Of a DNA stretch of 64,000 nucleotides, positions 9,705 to 18,476 are shown piece by piece. Numbering within the stretch: the first letter of the stretch is position 1; each line of letters begins with the position of its first letter. A program made the position numbers and the translations under genes. The notes beneath the pieces are model-generated. The model was not told the origin of the DNA and ran no database searches. It saw only the letters and a program-made list of their open reading frames with translations. This stretch comes from an uncultured Collinsella sp. GTDB taxonomy: Bacteria > Actinomycetota > Coriobacteriia > Coriobacteriales > Coriobacteriaceae. The stretch is from positions 39,092 to 103,091 of the forward strand of contig UQWG01000002.1 in assembly GCA_900544645.1 (NCBI GenBank). Direction: 5' to 3'.

Positions 9705-10421
9705 TTACTTTCGACAGCCCTCTTTCCAAGCCTCGGCCGCAACCTTCCAGCGTAAGCGCAAGTCGCGCTCGCGGTCGATGAACATGATGGCAAACGCGAC
9801 AAACAGCAGCAAGCTCGCCACGACGATGGCGTGCAGGCCCATGCGCTCAATACACCAGTTGCCCAACACGGCGCCAAACACAAAGGTAAAGATCACGCCA
9901 AAGTACAGCAGGCCGTTTTCCAAAAAGCCGCGCCTGTGGGTGATGATGTAATCGTCCACGTTTTGCAGCGCGTTGCGCAAGTTGCCGATGCACATGGTCG
10001 TAGCGATGCCATGACCGTGAATCTTGCGGAAGCTCTCGACCTGCATGCCGCAGGCAAACGAAGTGAGGCAGTTGGCGAGCAGGTTGTAACCGCCACCGGG
10101 GATAAAGCTCACGCCCAGCAAGATGACGGCTTCAAAGAACACCGTCACCTGGCGCCAATGAATCACACTGCCAAACCGTTCGTGTACCAGGTCGGCAAGC
10201 ATAATGCCCACGGCAAACGACACCACAGGGAAGAAGTAGCGCCCCGCAAGTGCCCAATTGCCCTCCGAGATGCTCACGCCCACCAGCAAGATGTTGCCCG
10301 TCTGCGCGTTAGCGAAAACATGGTCGCGCCCAATGTACGAATAAACGTCCATAAAGCCACCGGCGAGCGCCAAGATGATGCCCAGCTCAATAGACTCCGA
10401 TATCTGTTTGGCACGCTGCAT
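9705..10421 (-). CDS. YoaK family (DUF1275) membrane protein
   Basis: A 238-residue membrane protein with about six hydrophobic segments. The conserved DUF1275 signatures are visible: G-G-F-M-D-V-Y-S-Y near residue 25, N-A-Q-T-G-N-I-L in the next segment, and G-M-Q-V-E-S-F-R. Function in the family is not established. The start at 10421 (M-Q-R-A-K-Q) is preceded by AAGGAGG; the frame extends upstream without a ribosome site and with poor composition, so I excluded that part. It is divergent from the radical SAM gene at 10675. Stop codon TAA. Confidence 0.88.
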   Translation of the reverse strand: MQRAKQISESIELGIILALAGGFMDVYSYIGRDHVFANAQTGNILLVGVSISEGNWALAGRYFFPVVSFAVGIMLADLVHERFGSVIHWRQVTVFFEAVILLGVSFIPGGGYNLLANCLTSFACGMQVESFRKIHGHGIATTMCIGNLRNALQNVDDYIITHRRGFLENGLLYFGVIFTFVFGAVLGNWCIERMGLHAIVVASLLLFVAFAIMFIDRERDLRLRWKVAAEAWKEGCRK

Positions 10422-10674
10422 CGTCGTGCATCCTCCTTGTTGACGACCCTCTCGTGCGTTGGCGGAAACATAACCGCCGTTCATACTGTAACCCATTGAC
10501 AACATGGCGTGCGCGCGAGACGGCCCCTTCGACACGGGGATACACAGTCTGGAAACAAACGGCACCCGCATCGACACGCCGATCCGCCAGCCCATGTACT
10601 CCACCAGTCTTTTTAGCCCCGTCCCAAAAAGACTGGTTACAATTACGTGCAGCATACAGACACCGGGAGGGATC

Positions 10675-12816
10675 GTGGCAAAAAAGCCTCAGCACGCTCA
10701 GAACAGCCAACGCAGTCAGCAGGGCAAACAGGGCCAGCAGCAAAAGCGCGGCGGCAAGGCCCAGGGCGGCCACGCCGCTCATACCCCGGCAGCGCCCGCC
10801 CGTCCCTGGCGCCCGGGCCGCGATAAGTTCCTCCCCGTCAGCCGCGCCGATATGGATGCGCGCGGCTGGGACCAGTGCGACTTTGTCTACATCTGCGGCG
10901 ATGCCTACGTGGACCATCCCAGCTTTGGCATGGCCATCATCAGCCGCGTACTCGACGCGCACGGCTACAAGGTGGGCATCATCTGCCAGCCCGACTGGAC
11001 CGACCCCGCCAGCATTACCGCGCTCGGCGAGCCGCGCCTAGGCTTTCTCGTCAGTGCCGGTAACATGGACTCCATGGTCAACCACTATTCGGTGACCAAG
11101 CACCGCCGCCACACCGACGCCTATACCCCCGGTGGCGAGGAGGGGCGCCGTCCCAATCGCGCCGTCACGGTCTACGGCAACCTCATCCGCCAGACGTTTA
11201 AGGACACCCCCATCATTATCGGCGGCATCGAGGCGAGCCTGCGCCGTCTGGCCCACTACGACTACTGGCAGGACAAGCTCAAGCGCTCGGTACTGCTCGA
11301 CTCGGGCGCCGACATCCTCATCTACGGCATGGGCGAGCACGCGATCGTCGAGATCGCCGACGCGCTCGACGCGGGGCTGCCCGTCGATCAGATCACCTAT
11401 ATCAATGGCACCGTCTACCGCACCAGCTCGCTCGACGAGGTCTACGACTACGACCTGCTGCCCAGCTGGGACGACCTTGCCGCCGACAAGCTCAACTACG
11501 CGCGCAGCTTTAACGTCCAGCAGCAGAACATGGACCCCATCACCGGGCATCGTCTGGTAGAGCCCTACCCCAACAACGTCTATGTGGTGCAAAACCCGCC
11601 GTCGACGACGCTCACCACCGACGAGATGGACGAGGTGGCCGAGCTCCCCTACGCACGCGATTGGCATCCCGACTACGACGCGGCGGGCGGCGTGCCGGCC
11701 TTTGCCGAGATCAAGTTTTCCATAAGCTCCAACCGCGGCTGTTTTGGCGAGTGCTCGTTTTGCGCCCTCACCTTCCACCAGGGCCGCGTGTTGCAGATGC
11801 GCAGCCACGACTCGATCATGCGCGAGGCCGAGCTGCTCACGCGCGATCCCGAGTTTAAGGGCTACATCAACGACGTGGGCGGACCGACGGCCAACTTTAG
11901 CCGCCCGGCCTGCGACAAGCAGCTCAAACACGGCGTGTGCAAGAACAAGCGCTGCCTATGGCCGAGCGTGTGCAAGAACATGGTGGTCGACGAGAGCGGC
12001 TACACGCAGCTGCTGCGCGACCTGCGCCAGCTGCCGGGCGTCAAGAAGGTCTTCGTCCGCAGCGGCATCCGTTTTGACTACACTATGGCCGATGCCTCGG
12101 ACGAGTTTTTGCGCGAGCTGTTGGAGCACCATGTCTCGGGCCAGCTACGCGTGGCGCCCGAGCATGTGAGCGACGCGGTGCTCTCCGTGATGGGCAAGCC
12201 GAGCCGCGCCGTCTACGATGCGTTCTGTCGCAAATTTGAGCGCCTGAACCGCGAGTACGGACTCAAGCAGTACGTGGTGCCGTATCTGATCTCGAGCCAC
12301 CCCGGCTCGACGATGAAGGAAGCCGTGGACCTTGCCGAGGCCGTGCGCGACATGGGCTACATGCCCGAGCAGGTGCAGGACTTCTACCCTACGCCGTCCA
12401 CCATGTCGACCTGCATGTACTACACCGGCGTGGACCCGCGCACCATGGAGCCGATCTACGTGGCGCGCGACCCGCACGAGAAGGCCATGCAACGCGCGCT
12501 CATCCAGTATCGCAAGCCCGAGAACTACAAGCTGGTACGTGAGGCGCTGGAGAAGGCCGGCCGCCGCGATCTGATCGGCTACACCAAGCATTGCCTGATC
12601 CGTCCCGTGCCGCCGCGACCGGGCGAGACGTCTGCTGGCGGCGGACATGGCGCCGGCAATAAGGGCGGCAAGGCCCACGGTGGCGCTGGCGGCGCCGGCA
12701 AGGGGCCTAAGGGCAGCAAGGGTCACGGCGGCATGTCGCGCGCGCAGAACACTGCCGGCCGCAACCGCGCGGCCCAGGGACGGCAGGGCGCCAACGGAGG
12801 CGGCAGGCGCAACTAA
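10675..12816 (+). CDS. YgiQ family radical SAM protein
   Basis: A 713-residue protein of the YgiQ family (UPF0313). A cobalamin-like N-terminal domain with D-A-Y-V-D-H-P-S-F-G is followed by the radical SAM cluster site C-F-G-E-C-S-F-C in mid-protein, then a TIM-barrel region. The ends are unusual: the first about 40 residues are rich in Gln, Lys and Gly, and the last about 65 are Gly-rich and basic, as in RNA-binding tails. The GTG at 10675 has GGGAGG 4 bases upstream; longer reading back to 10504 crosses non-coding-looking sequence. The reaction is unknown in the family. Its TAA stop overlaps the TAG stop of the convergent next gene. Confidence 0.9.
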   Translation: MAKKPQHAQNSQRSQQGKQGQQQKRGGKAQGGHAAHTPAAPARPWRPGRDKFLPVSRADMDARGWDQCDFVYICGDAYVDHPSFGMAIISRVLDAHGYKVGIICQPDWTDPASITALGEPRLGFLVSAGNMDSMVNHYSVTKHRRHTDAYTPGGEEGRRPNRAVTVYGNLIRQTFKDTPIIIGGIEASLRRLAHYDYWQDKLKRSVLLDSGADILIYGMGEHAIVEIADALDAGLPVDQITYINGTVYRTSSLDEVYDYDLLPSWDDLAADKLNYARSFNVQQQNMDPITGHRLVEPYPNNVYVVQNPPSTTLTTDEMDEVAELPYARDWHPDYDAAGGVPAFAEIKFSISSNRGCFGECSFCALTFHQGRVLQMRSHDSIMREAELLTRDPEFKGYINDVGGPTANFSRPACDKQLKHGVCKNKRCLWPSVCKNMVVDESGYTQLLRDLRQLPGVKKVFVRSGIRFDYTMADASDEFLRELLEHHVSGQLRVAPEHVSDAVLSVMGKPSRAVYDAFCRKFERLNREYGLKQYVVPYLISSHPGSTMKEAVDLAEAVRDMGYMPEQVQDFYPTPSTMSTCMYYTGVDPRTMEPIYVARDPHEKAMQRALIQYRKPENYKLVREALEKAGRRDLIGYTKHCLIRPVPPRPGETSAGGGHGAGNKGGKAHGGAGGAGKGPKGSKGHGGMSRAQNTAGRNRAAQGRQGANGGGRRN

Positions 12817-13724
12817 GGCAGCGGTGCCGTCGCTATGTCCGTCTCGCATGCGTGGCGCAGTGAGCGCATCGCCTCCACGAGGATGATGCCGGCGATGGCA
12901 ACCGTGACCGCCACGTCGAGCGGCGTGTTCACAAACCAGAGCATCGTCATGAGATACGACCCGGCATTAAAGGCAAAGTGCAGCAGAATCGTGTAGCGGA
13001 GCTTTCCGGTGGTCACGAGTACCCAGCCAAAGATGAGGCCGGCGGCACCCGCATAGCAGCCCTGTACCCAATTCATGTGCATAAAGCCGAAGATTGCCGC
13101 CTGCAGCACAATCGCCGCGGCGATACCCCAGGTACTCGGGGCCGCCCAGGGCACCATGGCGCCGTCTTGCGGTCGCACGAGACGTCGGCGCTTCCAAAGT
13201 GGGCGACACTGCGGGTTAAACGCTCGGAGCGAAAACTCAAAAATGATGCCGCGCACCAGCAGCTCCTCGCAAAACGGAGCGCCGAGCACCGTAGTCAGGA
13301 CGGCGAGATAGCTGGTGTCGCCCATGCCTGTTTCCTCGACAAGTTCACTGTAATCGGCCGCGACCTCGGGCAACAATGACAGTACGGCGTCGGTCACGTA
13401 GCCAACGACCACCTGCAGTGCCAAGCCGATCACGATAACGCAGGCAATGCGCTTCCACGCGCTACGCACTCCCCCGCCAAGCGGATGTTCGCTTTGCCGG
13501 CGTGCCATAAACGAACGCGGCCACAGATAGCGCCACCACAGCAACGCCATCAAAAACGATGCCGTCTGAGCGGCAGCCTGGAACCATTGGATATCGAGAT
13601 TGTCGATCGGATAGCCCGTCAGCACCGACACGGCATCGAGAGCAGAAAACAGAACCACGCTCAGGGCTATATCGGCAGCGACAACGCCAAAACAGGCAAG
13701 CGCCCAAATCATCGCATTGAGCAT
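12813..13724 (-). CDS. CPBP family intramembrane glutamic endopeptidase
   Basis: A 303-residue membrane protein with about eight hydrophobic segments. It carries the CPBP (CAAX protease and bacteriocin-processing) motifs: E-E-L-L-V-R-G near residue 160, F-M-H-M-N-W further on, and H-F-A-F-N-A near the C terminus. An insert of charged residues (K-R-R-R-L-V-R-P-Q-D) lies between the first two motifs. Family members cleave peptides within the membrane, often for toxin maturation or immunity; no substrate is evident here. The start at 13724 has GAGGAGG 6 bases upstream. It converges on the YgiQ gene with overlapping stop codons. Confidence 0.87.
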   Translation of the reverse strand: MLNAMIWALACFGVVAADIALSVVLFSALDAVSVLTGYPIDNLDIQWFQAAAQTASFLMALLWWRYLWPRSFMARRQSEHPLGGGVRSAWKRIACVIVIGLALQVVVGYVTDAVLSLLPEVAADYSELVEETGMGDTSYLAVLTTVLGAPFCEELLVRGIIFEFSLRAFNPQCRPLWKRRRLVRPQDGAMVPWAAPSTWGIAAAIVLQAAIFGFMHMNWVQGCYAGAAGLIFGWVLVTTGKLRYTILLHFAFNAGSYLMTMLWFVNTPLDVAVTVAIAGIILVEAMRSLRHACETDIATAPLP

Positions 13725-13776
13725 GCCAACCTCCTCAAAACCGTTCCCCAGTTCTACCACAACTCGGCAGAGAGCT

Positions 13777-13806
13777 GATCCCATGGGGACGGAGGAAAAC
13801 GGATCA
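13777..13806. repeat. Family IV motif, copy flanking the antitoxin gene (left)
   Basis: GATCCCATGGGGACGGAGGA, then AAACGGATCA. The same string, with one or two changes, occurs in the same orientation at 14175-14205, and as a perfect inverted pair at 20533-20594. It ends 1 base before the stop of the RelB-like gene. Confidence 0.75.
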
Positions 13807-13807
13807 C

Positions 13808-14008
13808 TTATTGATGAGAATCGGGCGCAGTGCCAAAGGCCCCGCTGGGAGAAATGTCGAACGGAAAGGTGCCGCAGCGATTGAAGGCGGCGATGAACAT
13901 GCGGATGGCGTTGGACGGCGTGGTGCCTACGAGTTGGGTTGCCGCCGCGAAGGCCGCCTTTTCCTCGGGCAAGACCTTCGCGACAACCGGGGTCATGTGT
14001 TCTGCCAT
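13808..14008 (-). CDS. RelB/DinJ-like antitoxin, no toxin partner seen
   Basis: A 66-residue protein. The pattern A-K-V-L-P-E-E-K-A-A-F-A-A-A-T-Q-L-V-G-T-T-P-S-N-A-I-R matches the ribbon-helix-helix half of RelB/DinJ antitoxins, with the G-x-T-x-S-x-A-I/V-R core. The start at 14008 has AGGAAG 6 bases upstream. In typical modules the toxin (RelE or YafQ) follows within a few bases, but here the next gene on this strand starts after an 83-base gap and encodes a protease. The gene is bracketed by direct copies of the GGACGGAGGAAAACG motif. The family call is good; an antitoxin role without a toxin is uncertain. Confidence 0.72.
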   Translation of the reverse strand: MAEHMTPVVAKVLPEEKAAFAAATQLVGTTPSNAIRMFIAAFNRCGTFPFDISPSGAFGTAPDSHQ

Positions 14009-14174
14009 GGCGCTTCCTTTTTGAAACGACGGTGGTGCGGATAGATGCGGGCCACGCGGCTGGGCGACGGGCTGTGAAGGCAACCCGATTGGCCCGCATC
14101 CGGAGTTTGTTTCTGCGGCGTTGGTATTACTTGGTATTCCTAAGTATTACCCCGCAGATAGAATACCACACCCG

Positions 14175-14205
14175 ACCCCATGGGGACGGAGGAAAACGAA
14201 TCATT
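14175..14205. repeat. Family IV motif, copy flanking the antitoxin gene (right)
   Basis: ACCCCATGGGGACGGAGGAA, then AACGAATCA, a direct repeat of 13777-13806. The two copies bracket the antitoxin gene and its promoter region. Confidence 0.75.
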
Positions 14206-14223
14206 TTGTTGCTGAGTTAGTAT

Positions 14224-15600
14224 TTAGAGCGTGATGATGTCCGAGATATCGAGGGCCTGAGCGTCGGCGACATCGTGCGTGGCAAGCAAGAGCGTGCGGC
14301 TGTCGAGCAGGTCGAGCACAGCCTCGGCCGTCGCATCGCGCGCGGAGGCGTCCAGGCCGGTAAAGGGCTCATCCAGAATGACGGCACAGCCACCACACAG
14401 CAGGGCTCGAGCGATCTCGACGCGACGGCGCTGCCCGCCCGAAAGCTCAGCCACACGAGCATGAACATCGACCCCCGGCACCAGCAGGCGCAGCAGGGCC
14501 GCAGCGCTCGAGGCGTCCACGCGTGCATCGGCGCACACCAGCACGTTATCCAGGGCAGAAGCATCCTCGACTAGGCGCACATCCTGAAACACCATGGAAC
14601 ACGGCGCGCATTCCCCCGCAGCCAGCGCAAGCAACGTCGACTTGCCCACACCCGAGGCGCCCATCACGCAGGTGCGCCCACCGGCGGGTACACAGAGCAC
14701 CAGTCCGTCGAGCGCCGGCGCCCAGGGCGCGCGATCGCCCACGGCAAGCGCAAGCTCCGCTGCAGCGCCATCGCTCGCAGCCCCCGCACGCCCGCGAGCG
14801 CCGCGCCCATGCGCCCGAACGGCCGCGCGCCACGCCGCGGGTCCCGAAGCACGCAGCAGCCACACCAGCACGCGCTCACACGCCCACGAGGCGGCAACGA
14901 CCAGCACGGTCCACGCCAGCAAATCAGCCGTCTCAATCAAAAGCTTTGCCTGATAGATGCGCTCACCCACGGTGCCCACCGCCATGCCGATCAGCTCGGC
15001 TGCCACGCCGGCTTTCCAGCTCATGCCGATCACGGCGCGGGCGCACGAAAGCACAAACGGCAGGACTTCGCGCCAGGTATGAGCACAAAACAGGCGCCAG
15101 CCGCGCACGCCATGCAGACGGAACATCTGCTCCAGCGGTTTATCCGCTTGCGTCAAGCCCTCGACCAGCGAAAAATACACTCCCGGCAGCGCCATCAAAA
15201 AGACCGCCGCAATGCTTACGCGCGCCGACCCCAGCCAAATGAGCAGCAGGACCACCACGCAGGCAACCGGCGTCGCCTTAACAAACGAAAGCGCCGGAGC
15301 CACCAAGCGGGCAAACGCCCGCGAGCGCGACGAAATTCCGGCCAGCAAACCACCGCACACCGCGGCAAGCGCCAAACCGCCTAGAATCCGCGCACCCGAG
15401 CCCGCCAGAATCGCCCACGTGCCGGCATCGCATACCAGCCGCAGCAACGCCACCACAACAGCACCCGGACCCGGCAAAATCAGCGGCTGTGCCACCAGCG
15501 CCGCCACGAAGACCCACACGGCAAGCCAAAAGGCGGCAACGGCACCTGCTGCCGCCACCGCCTTCATACGCTCTATCATTTGTCGAGCAAACGCACGCAC
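14224..15600 (-). CDS. ABC transporter, permease and ATPase fused in one chain
   Basis: A 458-residue fusion. Residues about 1-255 form a SsuC/TauC-type permease with around six membrane segments and the cytoplasmic coupling stretch E-Q-M-F-R-L-H-G-V-R-G-W-R. Residues about 285-458 form a compact ATPase: Walker A G-A-S-G-V-G-K-S-T, Q-loop V-F-Q-D, signature L-S-G-G-Q-R-R-R, Walker B A-V-I-L-D-E-P and H-loop A-T-H-D. The region between Q-loop and signature is short. The GTG start at 15600 lies 3 bases after the stop of the lipoprotein gene, with GGAG upstream, so translation is coupled. It imports whatever that lipoprotein binds. The permease-ATPase fusion is uncommon for this transporter type, where the two are usually separate proteins. 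Confidence 0.9.
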   Translation of the reverse strand: MRAFARQMIERMKAVAAAGAVAAFWLAVWVFVAALVAQPLILPGPGAVVVALLRLVCDAGTWAILAGSGARILGGLALAAVCGGLLAGISSRSRAFARLVAPALSFVKATPVACVVVLLLIWLGSARVSIAAVFLMALPGVYFSLVEGLTQADKPLEQMFRLHGVRGWRLFCAHTWREVLPFVLSCARAVIGMSWKAGVAAELIGMAVGTVGERIYQAKLLIETADLLAWTVLVVAASWACERVLVWLLRASGPAAWRAAVRAHGRGARGRAGAASDGAAAELALAVGDRAPWAPALDGLVLCVPAGGRTCVMGASGVGKSTLLALAAGECAPCSMVFQDVRLVEDASALDNVLVCADARVDASSAAALLRLLVPGVDVHARVAELSGGQRRRVEIARALLCGGCAVILDEPFTGLDASARDATAEAVLDLLDSRTLLLATHDVADAQALDISDIITL

Positions 15601-15603
15601 GGG

Positions 15604-16662
15604 TTACTCCATGTAGTAGAAATCATCAGCCGGGAGCTTGCTGCCCACGGCGCTCGCGTCCGCATCGGCCAGCACCTTCAGGTACCCACCGAGCGCGGCC
15701 TTCATATCCTTCCCTGTCTGGCAGACAAGCATGCATCCGGGAATCGCCTTTTCGGCAATCGTGGCGTTATCCACGATGCCCGCATCGACCACGGCCTGAG
15801 CCCAGTCCGCCGGCGCCGCATTGACGGCCTTCACGCTCGCCTCATGGCAGCGCAAGAATTCCGCCACGGCCTCGGGATGCTCCTCGGCAAAGGCACGGCG
15901 CACCACGGTTACGCCCGTCAGCAAACGGGAGCCCGTGTCACCCGCCAGTTCATCCCACACATCGGTCAGGCTCACCGGCGCCGACAGCTTGCCTTCGCTC
16001 TTGACGATGGCAGCGGTCTTGAACGGCTCCGGCAGCACGCCCACGGCGGACGGGTCGGCAAGCAGGGCCGACAGCACTTCGGTGGGCTCGCTCTTAAACT
16101 CAAGCGCCACCTGGTCGGTCAGGCCCGCGCGCTCCAACAGGTAGTTCATGACGTACTCCGGCGTGGTGCCCTTGCCCGTCATGTAGACGGTATGGCCCGC
16201 CAGATCGCCAAACGAAGTAACGTCCGCGTTACCCGTCACCACGTTCAGCACGCCCAGCGTGTTGATATCGATGACCTGCACCGCACCCTCGGTCTTGTTG
16301 TAGAGTACGCTCGCCACGTTGGCGGGCACCAGGGCGATATCGATATCGCCCTGAATGACCTTGGGCACAATCTCGTCGGCGGCAGTGTTGATCGCAAAGT
16401 CGAACTCATTGTCCGTGGCACCGTCGGCCGCCTGGTCCATAAACTGCACCAGCCCAATCGACGTCGGACCCTTGAGCGAGGCGACGTGCACCTCAACCGG
16501 CTCGGCAGCGGCACCGTCAGCGGCAGACCCGGCAGCCGAGCCCGCGGCAGACCCGGCACCGGCAGCCCCGCCGCCACAGCCCGCGAGCGCAAGCGACAGG
16601 GCGCCCACGGCGAGCGCCGAGGCAAACCCCCGGCGCGACATCTCAAAATCAAACGCGCGCAT
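15604..16662 (-). CDS. ABC transporter substrate-binding lipoprotein (NMT1/SsuA-like)
   Basis: A 352-residue exported protein. The N terminus has S-R-R-G-F, a hydrophobic run and the lipobox L-A-L-A-G-C with Cys 29, then a Gly/Ala/Ser linker. The mature part resembles the periplasmic-binding domain of NMT1/THI5 and SsuA proteins, for example in the stretch I-Q-G-D-I-D-I-A-L-V-P-A-N-V-A. It lies between the hydrogenase gene (which its start overlaps by 2 codons) and the fused permease-ATPase. I used the ATG at 16662, 11 bases after GAGGGG; a GTG at 16671 is the alternative. The substrate is unknown: the family binds sulfonates, nitrate, pyrimidine precursors and others. Confidence 0.85.
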   Translation of the reverse strand: MRAFDFEMSRRGFASALAVGALSLALAGCGGGAAGAGSAAGSAAGSAADGAAAEPVEVHVASLKGPTSIGLVQFMDQAADGATDNEFDFAINTAADEIVPKVIQGDIDIALVPANVASVLYNKTEGAVQVIDINTLGVLNVVTGNADVTSFGDLAGHTVYMTGKGTTPEYVMNYLLERAGLTDQVALEFKSEPTEVLSALLADPSAVGVLPEPFKTAAIVKSEGKLSAPVSLTDVWDELAGDTGSRLLTGVTVVRRAFAEEHPEAVAEFLRCHEASVKAVNAAPADWAQAVVDAGIVDNATIAEKAIPGCMLVCQTGKDMKAALGGYLKVLADADASAVGSKLPADDFYYME

Positions 16663-16664
16663 CG

Positions 16665-18476
16665 CTAGCACGTCCCCTCGTTAGGCATCGACCAGGCATG
16701 ATGGTCGGTATGCAGCAACTCCTCGGCCAGCGGCGAGAGCGGCGCACCCAAGAACTCGCGATAGCACGCCTGGACATCGGGATTCTCGTGCGAGAAACGA
16801 ATGTCCGCCTTCGCATCCAGGCTCCACAGCACCTGGCCACGCTCAGCCGCCAGCTCGCAGCCGTCGTGGATGGGCTGACCGCCGCCACCGACGCAGCCGC
16901 CCGGGCACGCCATGACCTCAACAAAGTCATATCTCACACGGCCGTCGCGAATCGCGTCGAGCAGACGGGCGGCGTTGCCCAGCCCGTGCGCCACGGCGAC
17001 GCGCACCTTGGTACCGTCGATATCGGCCACGGCCTCCTTCCAGCCCTCGAGTCCGCGCACGTCAGTGAAGAAGTCGGCATCCGGGTTCTTGCCCGTCACC
17101 AGGTAATATGCCGAGCGCACGGCGGCCTCCATCACGCCGCCCGTGGCGCCAAAGATCACACCCGCGCCCGTGCCAAAGCCCAACGGCGTATCGAGCGGCT
17201 CCTCGACCAGCGTGTCAACGCTCACGTGGCTCGCGCGGATCATGCGCACCATCTCGCGCACCGTCAGCGCAACGTCCACGTCGGGCGCGCCGCCCTCGCC
17301 CATCATGCTCGGCAGCGCACACTCGGCCTTCTTGGCCGTGCATGGCATAACGGACACCACGAACAGACGCTCGGGCTCCACGCCCAGCACCTTGGCGTAG
17401 TAGGTCTTGGCGATAGCGCCGAACATCTGCTGCGGCGACTTTGACGTGGACAGGCTGTCGACAAACTCGGGGTAACGTGCCTTCACAAAGCGCACCCAGC
17501 CCGGGCAGCAGCTCGTAAACATGGGCCAGCCGCGGCTGTCGCCCTCACCCTTAGCGGCGGCGCCCAGGCGCTCGAGCAGCTCGGAGCCCTCCTCCATAAT
17601 GGTGAGGTCGGCCGAGAAATCGGTATCGAACACATACTCAAAGCCTACGCGGCGCAGCGCGCAAGCCAGACGCTCGACGGTTGCCTCCTCGCGCGGAATG
17701 CCGAGCTCCTCGCCCCAAGCACTACGCACGGCCGGCGCGATCTGCACCAGCACGATCTTGTCGGGATTAGCGAGCGCGTCAAACACGGTCTCGGTGTCGT
17801 CGCGCTCGCGCAGCGCGCCCGTCGGGCAATGCGTGATGCACTGGCCGCACGCGACGCAATCGGTCTTGCCGATCGGCACGCGCCCGCGGGTGCCCACGGC
17901 GGTATGCGTGGCGCGGTTGGTCAGGTCCCAAATCCCTAGGCCCTGTACGCTCTCGCACACCTTGATGCAGCGCATGCATTTAATGCACTTGTCGTTTTCG
18001 CGGATGATGGGGAAATCGAAATCCCAGCCCTCGCCCGCCAAATGCCTTTGATACGGCAGATAGAAAATGCCCAGGTCGTTGGCAATGGTCTGCAGGTTGC
18101 AGTTACCGCTGCGCACACAGCTCGTGCAGCGTGAATCGTGCTGCGAAAGCAGCAGCTGCACGTTGGTGCGGCGCGCCTCGCGGGCCTTGGGGCTGTTGGT
18201 GTGGACCACCATGCCATCGAGCACGTAGTTGTTGCAGGCGGCAACCAGCTGGTCGCAGCCCTCAACCTCGACCACGCACACGCGGCAGCCGCCGATCTCG
18301 TTCAGATCGCGCAGGTAGCACAGGGTGGGAATCTGGATGCCGACGGACTTGGCCGCGTCCAGGATCGTGGTGTGCTCGGGCACCACGACCTCGCAATTAT
18401 CGATAGTGAGCTTGACCATATTGAGTGCTCCGCTTTCGGTGTTATCGCTGACAGTGGGGTTGTTGAGCTCTACCAT
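16665..18476 (-). CDS. hydA: [FeFe] hydrogenase catalytic subunit, NAD(P)H-linked type
   Basis: A 603-residue enzyme. Domains in order: 2Fe-2S ferredoxin (I-G-G-C-R-V-C-V-V-E-V), a His/Cys cluster region (C-T-S-C-V-R-S-G-N-C), two 4Fe-4S motifs (C-I-K-C-M-R-C-I-K-V-C and C-V-A-C-G-Q-C-I-T-H-C), then the H-cluster domain. All three H-cluster signatures are intact: T-S-C-C-P-G-W near residue 322, M-P-C-T-A-K-K near 374, and A-C-P-G-G-C-V-G-G-G-G-Q-P near 523. The start at 18476 has GGGAGG 8 bases upstream and overlaps the partner gene; M-V-K-L-T-I at 18419 is an alternative. It makes or uses H2 with electrons from the flavoprotein encoded just upstream. No maturation genes (hydE, F, G) are in the window. 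Confidence 0.95.
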   Translation of the reverse strand: MVELNNPTVSDNTESGALNMVKLTIDNCEVVVPEHTTILDAAKSVGIQIPTLCYLRDLNEIGGCRVCVVEVEGCDQLVAACNNYVLDGMVVHTNSPKAREARRTNVQLLLSQHDSRCTSCVRSGNCNLQTIANDLGIFYLPYQRHLAGEGWDFDFPIIRENDKCIKCMRCIKVCESVQGLGIWDLTNRATHTAVGTRGRVPIGKTDCVACGQCITHCPTGALRERDDTETVFDALANPDKIVLVQIAPAVRSAWGEELGIPREEATVERLACALRRVGFEYVFDTDFSADLTIMEEGSELLERLGAAAKGEGDSRGWPMFTSCCPGWVRFVKARYPEFVDSLSTSKSPQQMFGAIAKTYYAKVLGVEPERLFVVSVMPCTAKKAECALPSMMGEGGAPDVDVALTVREMVRMIRASHVSVDTLVEEPLDTPLGFGTGAGVIFGATGGVMEAAVRSAYYLVTGKNPDADFFTDVRGLEGWKEAVADIDGTKVRVAVAHGLGNAARLLDAIRDGRVRYDFVEVMACPGGCVGGGGQPIHDGCELAAERGQVLWSLDAKADIRFSHENPDVQACYREFLGAPLSPLAEELLHTDHHAWSMPNEGTC

